Notes: generated from the letters alone by a model not told the origin. A stretch of DNA of 64,000 bases from JBGAJN01 sp044224905 (GCA_044224905.1 JBGAJN010000001.1:186001-250000); one strand, 5' to 3'; numbered from the stretch's first letter, positions 52,163-61,479 are shown. Made by a program: numbers and translations.

Positions 52163-53544
52163 TCGTAACGCAGCGCTTGAATCGGATTCAACCGCGCGGC
52201 TTTGAACGCCGGGAAAATTCCCGCCAGAATTCCGACGCCGACGCTGAAACCAAACGCCATGACCAACGACGACACCGTGATCACCGGCGTATTGTCTGTG
52301 GGCGAAATGGTTGCCAGCACCTTCACAAGCAGATTGGAAGTCATCAGGCCGACGATGCCGCCAAGGATCGCAATAACCACGCTCTCGATGAGCACCTGGA
52401 TGAACACGTCCGAAAACGAAGCGCCGATGGCTTTGCGAATGCCGATCTCGCGCATCCGCTCGGTGATGCTCGCGAGCATGATGTTCATGATGCCGATGCC
52501 GCCCACGAGCAGGCTGATCGCCGAGATGATGCCGCCACTCAAACGCGAGTTGCGGATCGAGGAGTTGATCGTGTCTGCCCACGTCTCCTGAGTGCGGAAG
52601 GAAAAGTCCTCGATGCCACGGTGCGTGTGCATGAGAACGTTGCGCGTCTGCTGCAACGCGTTCTCGAACTCGTCGAGATTACCAACCTTGATCGAGAGGC
52701 CGGAGAGGCGCGCGTCGGGCGTGTTGTTCGTGCCGGTGCTGGCGCGGAACTTCAGCCACATCGTGTTCAACGGAATGTAAACCGTGTTGTTCTTCAACTC
52801 GAAGATGTAGCTGCTACTGCTGCTGCGCATCGTGGTGCGGCGCGAAGCGGGCCTGCCGCGTTTCGACTTGCTTGCCACTTCCACCGGCGGCAACGGTTTA
52901 CCCTTCTCAAGCTCGCGCTTCTTCTTGTCCTGCTCGCTCTCGTAATGTTCGAACATCCCGATGATGCGAAACCGCACGCCATTAATCGTGATTTGTTCGC
53001 CAATCGGAATCACCTCGCGACCGAGCTCCTTCGGCGAGCCGAACAACGCATCGCGCGTGGCGGTGCCGATGACGCAAACGTTGCGCGCCAGATCGTCGTC
53101 GATCTCGTTGAACATGCGGCCATGGGCGACCACGTGTTGGTTCATTTCAAGCGCGCTCGGCCAGGTGCCAACGAAGTAATAGGGATTAAAAATGCGATCG
53201 TCGTGAATCATCGTCACCGTACGCAAACGCATCTCGGGCATGACGAGTTGAATCAACGGCGCGCTGCGCTGAAGCGCGTAGACGTCCGACATCGTGCAGC
53301 CAACAGCTTCCTCTGCGAGGTGATGCTGCCACACCGGCACGTCCTGCTCCTCGATGCGGACCTTTTCCAAACCACCAATCGCGATGAGCGCCTCGCGCAT
53401 GCCGTTTTCCATGCCTTTGGTCAGAGCCGCCATGGCGACGAGACTCGCGACGCCGAGCACGATGCCCAGCATGGTGAGCGCCGAGCGAAATTTGTTCGCC
53501 CAGATTTCCTTGAACCCAATGCTGATCGCATTCCCAAAGTTCAT
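52159..53544 (-). CDS. ABC transporter permease, MacB-like (first permease)
   Basis: 461 residues, same FtsX/MacB_PCD layout and clearly paralogous to the next gene: FRSALTMLGIVLGVASLVAMAALTKGMENG at the start, GGIGIMNIMLASITERMREIGIRKAIGA and AFKAARLNPIQALRYE at the end. An Arg/Ser-rich stretch (KRGRPASRRTTMRSSSSS) breaks the periplasmic domain. Overlaps the ATPase stop by 4 bp. The two could form a heterodimer on one ATPase. Confidence 0.92.
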   Translation of the reverse strand: MNFGNAISIGFKEIWANKFRSALTMLGIVLGVASLVAMAALTKGMENGMREALIAIGGLEKVRIEEQDVPVWQHHLAEEAVGCTMSDVYALQRSAPLIQLVMPEMRLRTVTMIHDDRIFNPYYFVGTWPSALEMNQHVVAHGRMFNEIDDDLARNVCVIGTATRDALFGSPKELGREVIPIGEQITINGVRFRIIGMFEHYESEQDKKKRELEKGKPLPPVEVASKSKRGRPASRRTTMRSSSSSYIFELKNNTVYIPLNTMWLKFRASTGTNNTPDARLSGLSIKVGNLDEFENALQQTRNVLMHTHRGIEDFSFRTQETWADTINSSIRNSRLSGGIISAISLLVGGIGIMNIMLASITERMREIGIRKAIGASFSDVFIQVLIESVVIAILGGIVGLMTSNLLVKVLATISPTDNTPVITVSSLVMAFGFSVGVGILAGIFPAFKAARLNPIQALRYE

Positions 53545-54269
53545 GACTTCGGAAGCGAGAATTTCGGCGCGTCGCCGAGGCCGGCGAGTTTCGTGTCCAC
53601 GTTCTTGGCGATTTTGCCGTCGCGGATTTCGATGCGGCGCGGCGTCACGGCGGCGATCTCCGGATCGTGCGTTACGAGCGCAATCGTGCGGCCTTCGGTG
53701 CTGAGCTTGTGGAAGAGTTGCAGGATCGCTTCGCCGGTGTGCGAATCGAGATTACCCGTGGGCTCGTCGGCGAAAACGATTTTCGGATTATTCACCAACG
53801 CGCGCGCAATCGCGGTGCGCTGTTGCTGACCGCCGGAGAGCTGCATCGGCCGGTGCTTTGCGCGGTTGTCCATCCCGACCATTTGCAATGCGGCCATCGC
53901 GCGGTCACGACGCTCGCGCGCCGAGGCACCCGCGTAAACCATCGGTAGCTCGACGTTTTGAAGGACGGTCAATTTCGGCAGCAGATTGAAGAACTGGAAC
54001 ACGAAGCCGATCTTCTGATTCCGAATGCGCGCCAACTCACGCGGCGTGGCGTCCTGAATCATCGTGCCGTCGAGCTTGATCGTGCCTTTGCTTGGCGAAT
54101 CGAGGCAGCCGAGGATGTGCATCAACGTGGACTTGCCGCTGCCGGACGGGCCGATGATCGAGATGAACTCGCCGCCGTCGATGTCGAGCGTGAGATCGTC
54201 GAGCGCGCGGATTTCCTCGCCGCCGAGGTGATAGATTTTGCTGACGTTGCGGAGTTCGGCCAGGGGCAT
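53541..54269 (-). CDS. ABC transporter ATP-binding protein (MacB/LolD-like)
   Basis: 242 residues. Walker A GPSGSGKS at 40-47, Q-loop VFQFFNLLPKLTVLQN, signature LSGGQQQR, Walker B KIVFADEPTGNLDS. Typical of LolCDE/MacB ATPases that couple to FtsX-like permeases. It lies between the adaptor gene and the two permease genes, each overlapping. Confidence 0.95.
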   Translation of the reverse strand: MPLAELRNVSKIYHLGGEEIRALDDLTLDIDGGEFISIIGPSGSGKSTLMHILGCLDSPSKGTIKLDGTMIQDATPRELARIRNQKIGFVFQFFNLLPKLTVLQNVELPMVYAGASARERRDRAMAALQMVGMDNRAKHRPMQLSGGQQQRTAIARALVNNPKIVFADEPTGNLDSHTGEAILQLFHKLSTEGRTIALVTHDPEIAAVTPRRIEIRDGKIAKNVDTKLAGLGDAPKFSLPKS

Positions 54270-54281
54270 GACGCGAGAGAG

Positions 54282-55526
54282 TTACTTGCCAGCCGCCGTC
54301 GTCGCCGTATCGCCGGGCTTGGCAACTTTCTTGGCGGTTTTCTTCTTCGCATCCTTGCCGTCTTTCTTCACGGGAGGCTTCGCAAACGCACCGGCCGGTT
54401 TGACGATTCCTTCTTCGGCAGGCGCCACGAGGGAAACGGTTTCGCCGCCCTTTAAGCCACTCACGACTTCGGCAAAGTCATAATCCGCCACGCCGATTTG
54501 AATCGGCGTCCGCGCCCACTTCACTTCGTCGTCCTCGTCCTGCGTGGGTTGCTTCACGTAAACGAAGCGATCGCCCTGCTCGGAGAACACGGCGGCCAGC
54601 GGAACAGCGAGCGCGTTCTCCACGGCGGCCAACGGAATGGTGAGATTCGCCGTCATGCCGGGGCGGACTTGCTTGTCGGCGTTGCGGAGCAGGATACGCG
54701 TGGCAAACCCCTTAATGCCGAGTTTCACCGTTGCCTGAGGGGCGATGCGGTCGACGTTGCCAATGAGCTTGAGGCCGGGCACGGCTTCGACTTCGATTTC
54801 GACTTTCTGATTCGGCGTCAGACGCGTCACGTCGGCTTGGTTGATGTGCGCATTGATGATCATCTCGGTGAGATTCGCGATGGTGAGGACTTCCGTGCCG
54901 CTGTTGACACCGCTCGCGCCAGACACCGCCTGCCCAACGGACACCGGGCGCGTAAGCACTGTGCAATCAAATGGCGCCACGATCTTCGTGCGAGAGAGTT
55001 TGTCTTCGAGCTGCTTGAGGTCGTTCATCGCGCGTTCGAGCGAGTTCTTGGCGAGTTCAAACTCCGTCTTGGTGTTCTCGAACAGCTCCTGCGAGACGAG
55101 TTTGTTTTCGAAGAGCTCCTTGCTGCGATCGAAATTGCGCTTGGCACGATCAAGCTGGAGCTTGGCCCCGTCGATTTCGGTGAGCCGCGAAGTCCGTTCA
55201 ATCTGCAAATCACGATCGTCGAGTGTGAACAGGATTTTGTCCTTCTTGACGACGTCACCGATGTCCACCGGCAGGTCCGCAATGCGTCCGCTGATTTCCG
55301 GACGCACCGAAACCTGATCGGCCGGACCTATGTCACCCGCCGCCGTGACGGCAAAACTAATGTCGCGCGGCGTGACTACCGCCGTGGTCGGCCGGCTCGC
55401 GGCCTTGGGGGCGCCGGCGTCCGCTGACTTGAGGAACGGAAATTTCTCCGGCCACTTCTTTGCGGCCATCCAGCCACCACCCGCAAGCGCGAGCAGCAAA
55501 ACCACCGAGACAATCAGTTTATTCAT
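54282..55526 (-). CDS. Periplasmic adaptor (HlyD/MacA-type membrane fusion protein)
   Basis: 414 residues from the ATG at 55526. One N-terminal membrane helix (LIVSVVLLLALAGGGWMAA), then lipoyl half (VRPEISGRIADLPVDIGDVV), coiled-coil hairpin (ELFENKLVSQELFENTKTEFELAKN) and second half (IVAPFDCTVLTR), ending in a Lys/Ala-rich tail. It leads a four-gene export operon (adaptor, ATPase, permease, permease). No outer-membrane channel is next to it. Confidence 0.92.
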   Translation of the reverse strand: MNKLIVSVVLLLALAGGGWMAAKKWPEKFPFLKSADAGAPKAASRPTTAVVTPRDISFAVTAAGDIGPADQVSVRPEISGRIADLPVDIGDVVKKDKILFTLDDRDLQIERTSRLTEIDGAKLQLDRAKRNFDRSKELFENKLVSQELFENTKTEFELAKNSLERAMNDLKQLEDKLSRTKIVAPFDCTVLTRPVSVGQAVSGASGVNSGTEVLTIANLTEMIINAHINQADVTRLTPNQKVEIEVEAVPGLKLIGNVDRIAPQATVKLGIKGFATRILLRNADKQVRPGMTANLTIPLAAVENALAVPLAAVFSEQGDRFVYVKQPTQDEDDEVKWARTPIQIGVADYDFAEVVSGLKGGETVSLVAPAEEGIVKPAGAFAKPPVKKDGKDAKKKTAKKVAKPGDTATTAAGK

Positions 55527-55726
55527 TCGTGAATCGCGGCAGGATAGGACGCTCACCGAGCCGATGCAAATGCCGAGATGAAAAATTGGACGCAGTTCAC
55601 GCGAGTGACCGCGAATGTTTTTTCCGATTCACGTCGACATTGGCAGCTGTCAGCATTCACCCGAACAACCGCGCTCTCGCCGACGTCGGATAAAGCTGAC
55701 ACCATTGGCCGCACAATAAACCACCC

Positions 55727-57205
55727 ATGCAACGCTTACCTGTTCTGCTCCTGCTGTTGACGCCGCTCTTCGCCGGCGCGGCGGATTCCAAGCTCGTCAC
55801 TGACACGAAAGCAGCCCTCGCCAAGGCCACTGCCTACATGCGAGCGATTTCGACCGAGGGCGGCTATTTGTGGAAATACTCGCTCGATCTGAAAGAACGC
55901 GCCGGCGAAGTTAAAGCCACGGCAACTCAAGTTTGGATTCAACCGCCGGGTACGCCGACGATGGGGAGGGCATTTCTGCGAGCGTACGAGGCGACGAAAG
56001 ACGCGCGGTACCTCGACGCCGCCAAAGCCGCCGGCGATGCGCTCGCCAAGGGGCAAGTTGAATCCGGCGGCTGGGATTACCTGATCGATTTCGACTCCGC
56101 GAAAATGGCGCTCTCTTATTTGCGCACCGATCGCGGGAAGCTCTCCACCGACCAGATTGCCAAGCGGAAGAATCTTTCCACCTTCGACGACAACAACACG
56201 CAAAGCGCGATCCGCTTCCTGCTCGCCCTGGCCGACGCCATGAAAGGTCCGGGCGACGCCCGCGATGCGCGAATCCGCGAAGCCCTTGATTACGGGTTGA
56301 AGAAGATGATCGAGGCGCAATACCCCAACGGCGCCTGGCCGCAACGCTGGCGCGGCGAACCACACACGACGAATGATTTTCCCGTAGTCAAGGCGCGCTA
56401 CCCGGCGAACTATCCCCGTGAATATCCCAAGGTAAACTACTTCGCCCACTACACTCTCAACGACAACGCCCATCTCGACTGCATCGAAACGATGCTCGAT
56501 GCTTTTCACCGCACGGGCCAACGCGAGTATCTCGACGCCGCCCGGCGCGGCGGTGATTTCCTGATTCTCGCACAGATGCCCGAGCCGCAACCGATTTGGG
56601 CGCAGCAATACAACGCACAAATGGAGCCCGCGTGGGCGCGGGCGTTCGAGCCGCCCAGCGTCACCGGCGACGAAAGCGTCGGCGCAATGCAGGCGTTGAT
56701 GGATCTCTATGTTGAGACGGGCGAGGAGAAATTTCTCAAACCGCTGCCCGCAGCCATCGCGTGGTTCAAACGCAGCGAGATCGCCCCGGGCAGATGGGCG
56801 CGCTACTACGAACTCCAAACCAACAAGCAACTCTTCGGCGATCGCGACGGGAAGATTTACTATCGCCTGCAGGACATCAGCGAGGAACGCCAGCACGGTT
56901 ACAGCTGGCAGGGTGATTACCATGCTCCACGAATGCTGGCGTTTTACGAAAAACTCCAAAGCAAGGGCCGCGAAGCTTTGCAGAAAGAAGGCTCGGCGAA
57001 GACCACGAAGAAAAAGAGACCGTCTTCCGCCAAGTCGCTCGAACCGCACGTCCGCGAAATCATCGCCGCGCTCGACGGGGAAGGACGCTGGGTGGTGAAA
57101 GGTCACGCCAAGCATCGCAACTGGGAATTCAACGACCGCGTGGACACCGAGCTGTTCGTCAAGAACGTCGCCGTGCTGTGCGAGTATTTGGACGCCGCGA
57201 AGTAG
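55727..57205 (+). CDS. Secreted pectate-lyase-like (PL10-type) polysaccharide lyase
   Basis: 492 residues. Signal peptide ending FAGAA, then alpha/alpha toroid-type repeats with YLWKYSLDL, ATQVWIQPPGTPTMG, ESGGWDYLIDFDS, FDDNNTQSAIRFLLAL and EAQYPNGAWPQRWRG, similar to proteins annotated as pectic acid lyase. Substrate not determinable. A Lys-rich linker (~420-440) precedes a final small domain. Confidence 0.7.
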   Translation: MQRLPVLLLLLTPLFAGAADSKLVTDTKAALAKATAYMRAISTEGGYLWKYSLDLKERAGEVKATATQVWIQPPGTPTMGRAFLRAYEATKDARYLDAAKAAGDALAKGQVESGGWDYLIDFDSAKMALSYLRTDRGKLSTDQIAKRKNLSTFDDNNTQSAIRFLLALADAMKGPGDARDARIREALDYGLKKMIEAQYPNGAWPQRWRGEPHTTNDFPVVKARYPANYPREYPKVNYFAHYTLNDNAHLDCIETMLDAFHRTGQREYLDAARRGGDFLILAQMPEPQPIWAQQYNAQMEPAWARAFEPPSVTGDESVGAMQALMDLYVETGEEKFLKPLPAAIAWFKRSEIAPGRWARYYELQTNKQLFGDRDGKIYYRLQDISEERQHGYSWQGDYHAPRMLAFYEKLQSKGREALQKEGSAKTTKKKRPSSAKSLEPHVREIIAALDGEGRWVVKGHAKHRNWEFNDRVDTELFVKNVAVLCEYLDAAK

Positions 57206-57284
57206 CCGGCGCCACGGTCAGCCATGCGCTCGGAGCACGTTGGCTAGCGACATCCACAGCGTGGTCGGGTAAGCTTCGGCTGTA

Positions 57285-58511
57285 ATGCGTCGCGTTTACC
57301 TCGATCATCATGCCGCCACTCCGGTTCTACCGGAGGTGTTCGATGCGATGCGCCCCTACTTCACCGAAGCGTTTGGCAGCGCGTCGTCGATTCATCAGCA
57401 CGGACTTCGCGCCCGCGATGCGCTGGCGAATGCGCGTGAACAACTCGCCCGGCTGATCAACGCCTCGTCTCACGAGGAAATCATCTTCACGTCCGGCGGC
57501 ACCGAATCCGCAAATCTCGCGATCAAAGGCGTGGCTTATGCCAACCAACGCCGCCGCAATCACCTCATCGTCAGCGCCACCGAGCATCCGTCGGTGCTGA
57601 ACTCCGTCGAATTCCTCGCACAGCGAGGCTTAACCGTCACGCGCGTTCCAGTCGATGGCGAAGGGTTCGTTGATCCCGCCGCCATCCGCGCGGCGATCAC
57701 GGATCAAACCATCCTGATCGCGGTGCATCACGCGAATCACGAAGTCGGCGCGATCGAACCCATCCGCGAGATCGGCGCGCTCGCCGGCGAACGCGGCATC
57801 GCGTTCTTCGTCGATGCGACAGCGAGCGGTGGCTGGCTGCCAATCGATGTCCAAGCGATGGGCGCGAGTTTGCTCTCGTTGTCGCCGCATCGTTTCTATG
57901 GGCCGAAAGGTGTGGGCGTGCTGTATCGCCACCGCCGCGCGCGATTGGTCGGCGTGCAACACGGCGGCGATCAGGAAGGTGGTCGGCGCGCCGGGACGGA
58001 AAATATTCCGGCCATTGTCGGCGCAGGTGTCGCGGCGGAAATTGCCGCGCGCGAATTGCCCAAACGGATGGAGCACACGGCGAAGCTGCAGGTGCAATTG
58101 TGGGACGCCATCGCCACGAACATCGAATTCCTCCGCTTGAACGGCCCGCCGCCGGGGGCGCGCCGGATGCCGACGAATCTCAACATCAGCTTCGAGTTCG
58201 TTGAAGGCGAAGGTTTGGCGCTGATGCTCGACATGAATGGCATCGCGGTGGAGAGCGGTCCGGCATGCGTCACGAAGTCGTTGAAGATCTCGCCGACGCT
58301 CACAGCCATCGGCCTCGCACCGGAACTGGCCAAGGGCAATCTCCTGTTCTCACTCGGGCAGGACAATTCCGCTGAAGACATCGATTGCACGGCGCACGCC
58401 CTCGCCAAAGCCGTGGCAAAATTACGCGCGATGTCGCCGTCGTGGGACGAGTTCCAACGCGGCGGCGTGGATTCGTTGACGCGACCGCGCACCTCGCAGC
58501 CGCAGCGATAG
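57285..58511 (+). CDS. NifS-like cysteine desulfurase homologue lacking PLP lysine
   Basis: 408 residues with the full fold: LDHHAATPVLPEV, FTSGGTESANLAIKG, TEHPSVLN (His101), VDAT (Asp177), RRAGTEN and catalytic-type Cys328 (SGPACVTKS). However the PLP lysine is Arg203 (SPHRFYGPKG, where HK is universal), Asn155 (IscS numbering) is His152, and Gln183 is Ala180. The codons are CGT, CAC and GCG, each clear in the sequence. Transamination chemistry as in IscS therefore looks impossible. mrp follows within 50 bp. Confidence 0.9.
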   Translation: MRRVYLDHHAATPVLPEVFDAMRPYFTEAFGSASSIHQHGLRARDALANAREQLARLINASSHEEIIFTSGGTESANLAIKGVAYANQRRRNHLIVSATEHPSVLNSVEFLAQRGLTVTRVPVDGEGFVDPAAIRAAITDQTILIAVHHANHEVGAIEPIREIGALAGERGIAFFVDATASGGWLPIDVQAMGASLLSLSPHRFYGPKGVGVLYRHRRARLVGVQHGGDQEGGRRAGTENIPAIVGAGVAAEIAARELPKRMEHTAKLQVQLWDAIATNIEFLRLNGPPPGARRMPTNLNISFEFVEGEGLALMLDMNGIAVESGPACVTKSLKISPTLTAIGLAPELAKGNLLFSLGQDNSAEDIDCTAHALAKAVAKLRAMSPSWDEFQRGGVDSLTRPRTSQPQR

Positions 58512-58554
58512 TTTGCTAATTTCCAAAAATGTCGGAAGCTCCGCGCTCGAATTT

Positions 58555-59601
58555 ATGTTGAACGAAGAGTCCATTAAGAACGCGCTCAAGGCGGTGAAAT
58601 ATCCCGGCTACTCGCGCGATATTATTTCCTTTGGTTTGCTGAAGCAGATCGTGATTCGCGACGACGCGGTCGGCGTGTTGCTCCAGTTGACCACGAGCTC
58701 AGCCGAGACTGCGCTGCAGATCAAACACGACGCTGAGCAGGTCTTGCGCGCGCTGCCCGGCGTGAAGTTCGCTGATGTGGACGTCCGCACCGCTGCAGCC
58801 GCCAGCTCGGCGCCCGCTGCCGCCGTGAAGCAAGGTGTACCCGGCATTCAACGTGTCATTGCAATCGCCAGCGGCAAGGGCGGCGTGGGCAAGTCCACCG
58901 TTTCGGTGAACCTCGCGTGCGGTCTCGCGAAACTCGGCGCGAAGGTCGGCCTGCTCGATTGCGACATTTACGGACCGAGCATTCCGCTGATGATGGGCAT
59001 CAACGAGAAGCCAACTTTGACGCCCGATGAATCGCGACTCGTCCCGCCGACGAATCACGGCGTGAAGTTGATGAGCATGGGTTTCCTGCTCGAAGGTGAC
59101 CAGCCGGTGATCTGGCGTGGGCCGATGATTCAGAAGACGATCCAGCAATTCGTAAATCAAGTTGCGTGGGGCGAATTGGATTTCCTGCTCGTCGATCTGC
59201 CGCCGGGCACGGGCGACGCGCAATTGTCACTGTGTCAGACCGTTCCGCTGGACGGCGGCGTGATCGTGACCACGCCTCAAGAGGCTTCGCTCGGTGTCGT
59301 GCGCAAAGGCATCGCGATGTTCCAAAAGGTGAACGTGCCCATCCTCGGCATCGTGGAAAACATGAGCTACTTCGTGACGCCGAACGGCGAAAGGGTCGAA
59401 ATTTTCGGTCACGGCGGCGGTCGCAGCGAAGCCGAAAGGCAACATGTGGCATTTCTCGGTGAAGTGCCCTTGTTCACGGAGATCCGGATCGGTGGCGATC
59501 GCGGCATTCCGGTGGTCGTCAGCGGGTCGGAAGCCCCGTGGGGACAGGCTTTCCTCAACGTCGCGAAGGCTTTGCGCACGCAATTTAGTCCGGCTTCCTG
59601 A
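58555..59601 (+). CDS. mrp: Mrp/NBP35-family Fe-S carrier ATPase without CxxC
   Basis: 348 residues from the ATG at 58555. N-terminal MIP18-type domain (residues 1-80), P-loop GKGGVGKS (107-114), DCDIYGPSIPLMMG, and DLPPGTGDAQLSLCQ. The usual C-terminal CxxC that carries the bridging Fe-S cluster (ENMSYFVCPHCGE in the family) reads SYFVTPNGERVEIFG, with no cysteine. Some Bacteroidetes-type Mrp also lack it. The gene is 43 bp after the NifS-like gene. Confidence 0.93.
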   Translation: MLNEESIKNALKAVKYPGYSRDIISFGLLKQIVIRDDAVGVLLQLTTSSAETALQIKHDAEQVLRALPGVKFADVDVRTAAAASSAPAAAVKQGVPGIQRVIAIASGKGGVGKSTVSVNLACGLAKLGAKVGLLDCDIYGPSIPLMMGINEKPTLTPDESRLVPPTNHGVKLMSMGFLLEGDQPVIWRGPMIQKTIQQFVNQVAWGELDFLLVDLPPGTGDAQLSLCQTVPLDGGVIVTTPQEASLGVVRKGIAMFQKVNVPILGIVENMSYFVTPNGERVEIFGHGGGRSEAERQHVAFLGEVPLFTEIRIGGDRGIPVVVSGSEAPWGQAFLNVAKALRTQFSPAS

Positions 59602-59688
59602 TGCCGATATTTTCATTGTCATGTTGGGCACGGATGATAGATTCGAGCCACGTTCCGCGATCCATTAAACGCTTAATCAGATTCAACA

Positions 59689-59907
59689 ATGAGCACTTCG
59701 CCGACCGGCAATGATTTGTTGAAGAACTCCAACCTCTACCGCGAATTTCAAGCGGAGCGGGAGGAGATTCTGAAGCACAAGTGGATTGAATCCGAGAAAC
59801 TTGGCTACGACATCGGCTTCGAAAAAGCTCTGACCGACTGGATCGTGAAGCACCGCTCGAAGTGGCGGCAAAACCGGAATAAAGATAAAGAAAACCGCGA
59901 CAACTAA
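59689..59907 (+). CDS. Conserved small hypothetical protein
   Basis: 72 residues, highly charged and helical (SNLYREFQAEREEILKHKWIESE, then FEKALTDWIVKHRSKWR). I recall similar short proteins in this phylum without function. It stands just before the pyr leader (59914 onward). No signal or membrane segment. Confidence 0.7.
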   Translation: MSTSPTGNDLLKNSNLYREFQAEREEILKHKWIESEKLGYDIGFEKALTDWIVKHRSKWRQNRNKDKENRDN

Positions 59908-59913
59908 ACCCTG

Positions 59914-59947
59914 TTCCTTTAAGCGATCCTGCGAGGTCGGCAAGGAA
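59914..59947 (+). promoter_or_regulatory. PyrR-binding anti-antiterminator loop
   Basis: The bases TCCTGCGAGGT at 59927-59937 match the PyrR-binding core UCCNGNGAGGY. A surrounding stem TTCCTT (59914-59919) / AAGGAA (59942-59947) closes the loop. It precedes a terminator and the pyrR start, as in PyrR-attenuated operons. Confidence 0.8.
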
Positions 59948-59969
59948 ATGAAATAGACCCAACACTTTC

Positions 59970-60007
59970 ACCGAAACGGATCCGCATGGACCGGTTTCGG
60001 TTTTTTT
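59970..60007 (+). terminator. pyr operon attenuator terminator
   Basis: Stem ACCGAAAC (59970-59977) / GTTTCGGT (59994-60001) with an inner GGxTCC / GGAxCC continuation and a run of T ending at 60007. The pyrR ATG follows immediately, so readthrough is required for expression. The loop at 59914 is expected to control it through PyrR and UMP. Confidence 0.88.
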
Positions 60008-60541
60008 ATGCCCGTAAACAACCGCCTGCTCGACGAAACTGGAATCCAACGCGCCCTGACACGCATCGCGCACGAAATCGTCGAGCGTAATGACGCCAGC
60101 CGCGACGTCGTCATCGTCGGCATTCCGCGCGGCGGCACGCACCTCGCCAAGCGCATAGTGGAGATTCTCGGCACCATCTGGGGCCACCCCGTGCCAGTTG
60201 GTTCGCTCGATGTGGCGATGCATCGCGATGATCTGAGCGATCACGCCGCACCAACGGTTTATCCCACCGAGATGCCATTCGACGTCACGGGCAAGACAGT
60301 GATCCTCGTGGACGACGTGTTGTTCAGCGGACGCACCACGCGAGCCGCTCTCGATGCGCTCAACGATTTCGGCCGGCCCAAGCGCGTGCAACTCGCGGTG
60401 TTGATCGACCGCGCGCATCGCGAGCTGCCCATCAAGGCGGATTTCGTCGGCAAGAATGTTCCCACCGCGCGCAACGAACGCGTGGAAGTGAGCTTGAAAG
60501 AAGACGGCGGCAACGACTGCGTAACGCTCGAGAAACCATGA
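60008..60541 (+). CDS. pyrR: Bifunctional pyr operon regulator/uracil phosphoribosyltransferase PyrR
   Basis: 177 residues. PRPP loop VILVDDVLFSGRT (98-110), VIVGIPRGGTHLAKRI, and the basic RNA-binding surface residues. PyrR binds the pyr leader RNA with UMP and favours termination. It is the first gene after the attenuator and overlaps pyrB by 4 bp. Confidence 0.95.
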   Translation: MPVNNRLLDETGIQRALTRIAHEIVERNDASRDVVIVGIPRGGTHLAKRIVEILGTIWGHPVPVGSLDVAMHRDDLSDHAAPTVYPTEMPFDVTGKTVILVDDVLFSGRTTRAALDALNDFGRPKRVQLAVLIDRAHRELPIKADFVGKNVPTARNERVEVSLKEDGGNDCVTLEKP

Positions 60542-61479
60542 CCTGGCAACGCAAACACCTGCTCGATATCGAGTCGCTCTCGACCCAGGAAATCATGACC
60601 GTGCTCGACACGGCCATGGCCTTCAAAGGCGTCGGCGAACGCGCGATCAAGAAAACCCCGGCCCTGCGCGGCAAGACCGTGGTGAACCTGTTCATCGAAC
60701 CTTCCACGCGCACGCGCATCAGCTTCGAACTCGCCGCGCAACGTTTGAGCGCCGACGTGATCAACTTCACTGCCGAGGCGTCGTCGCTGAAAAAAGGCGA
60801 AACGCTCAAAGATACGGCGAAGAACCTCGAGGCGTTGAACGCGGACATCATCATCATCCGCCACAGCGCCACGGGAGCGCCGCACTTTCTCTCGCGCTTT
60901 CTTGATTCCAGCGTGGTCAACGCCGGCGATGGTGCGCACGAACATCCCACGCAGGCCTTGCTCGACGCGTTCACGATTCGCGAACGCAAAGGCAAGATCG
61001 CCGGACTGAAAGTCACCATTCTCGGTGACATTCTCTTCAGCCGCGTCGCGCGTTCGAACATTTGGGCGCTCACCAAACTCGGCGCCCAAGTCACGCTCTG
61101 CGGTCCGTCCACGCTCGTGCCGCGCGTGTTCGAACAGATGGGCTGCCGCGTCACCTACAACGTCGATGAAGCCATTGCCGACGCGGACATCATCCACCTG
61201 CTTCGCATTCAGCACGAACGTCAGCGCAAGACGATGTTCCCCAGCATCGGCGAGTACGCCACGCTCTTCGGTCTCACGCGCGCGCGTCTCGAGCGCACCA
61301 AGCCAGACGCGCTCATCATGCATCCCGGCCCGATCAATCGCGGCGTGGAAATCGACAGCGACATCGCCGACGGCGCGCGTTCCCTGATTCTCGATCAAGT
61401 CACCAACGGCCTCGCCGTGCGCATGGCTGTGTTGTTCCTGATCAATGGTGGGAAGATGCCGGCTGAACCGTCCGCCTGA
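60538..61479 (+). CDS. pyrB: Aspartate carbamoyltransferase, catalytic subunit
   Basis: 313 residues. Carbamoyl-phosphate motif EPSTRTR (54-60), the second HPTQALLDAFTI, and the aspartate-binding HPGPINRGVEI. Second step of pyrimidine synthesis. ATGA overlap with pyrR. pyrC does not follow. Confidence 0.96.
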   Translation: MTWQRKHLLDIESLSTQEIMTVLDTAMAFKGVGERAIKKTPALRGKTVVNLFIEPSTRTRISFELAAQRLSADVINFTAEASSLKKGETLKDTAKNLEALNADIIIIRHSATGAPHFLSRFLDSSVVNAGDGAHEHPTQALLDAFTIRERKGKIAGLKVTILGDILFSRVARSNIWALTKLGAQVTLCGPSTLVPRVFEQMGCRVTYNVDEAIADADIIHLLRIQHERQRKTMFPSIGEYATLFGLTRARLERTKPDALIMHPGPINRGVEIDSDIADGARSLILDQVTNGLAVRMAVLFLINGGKMPAEPSA

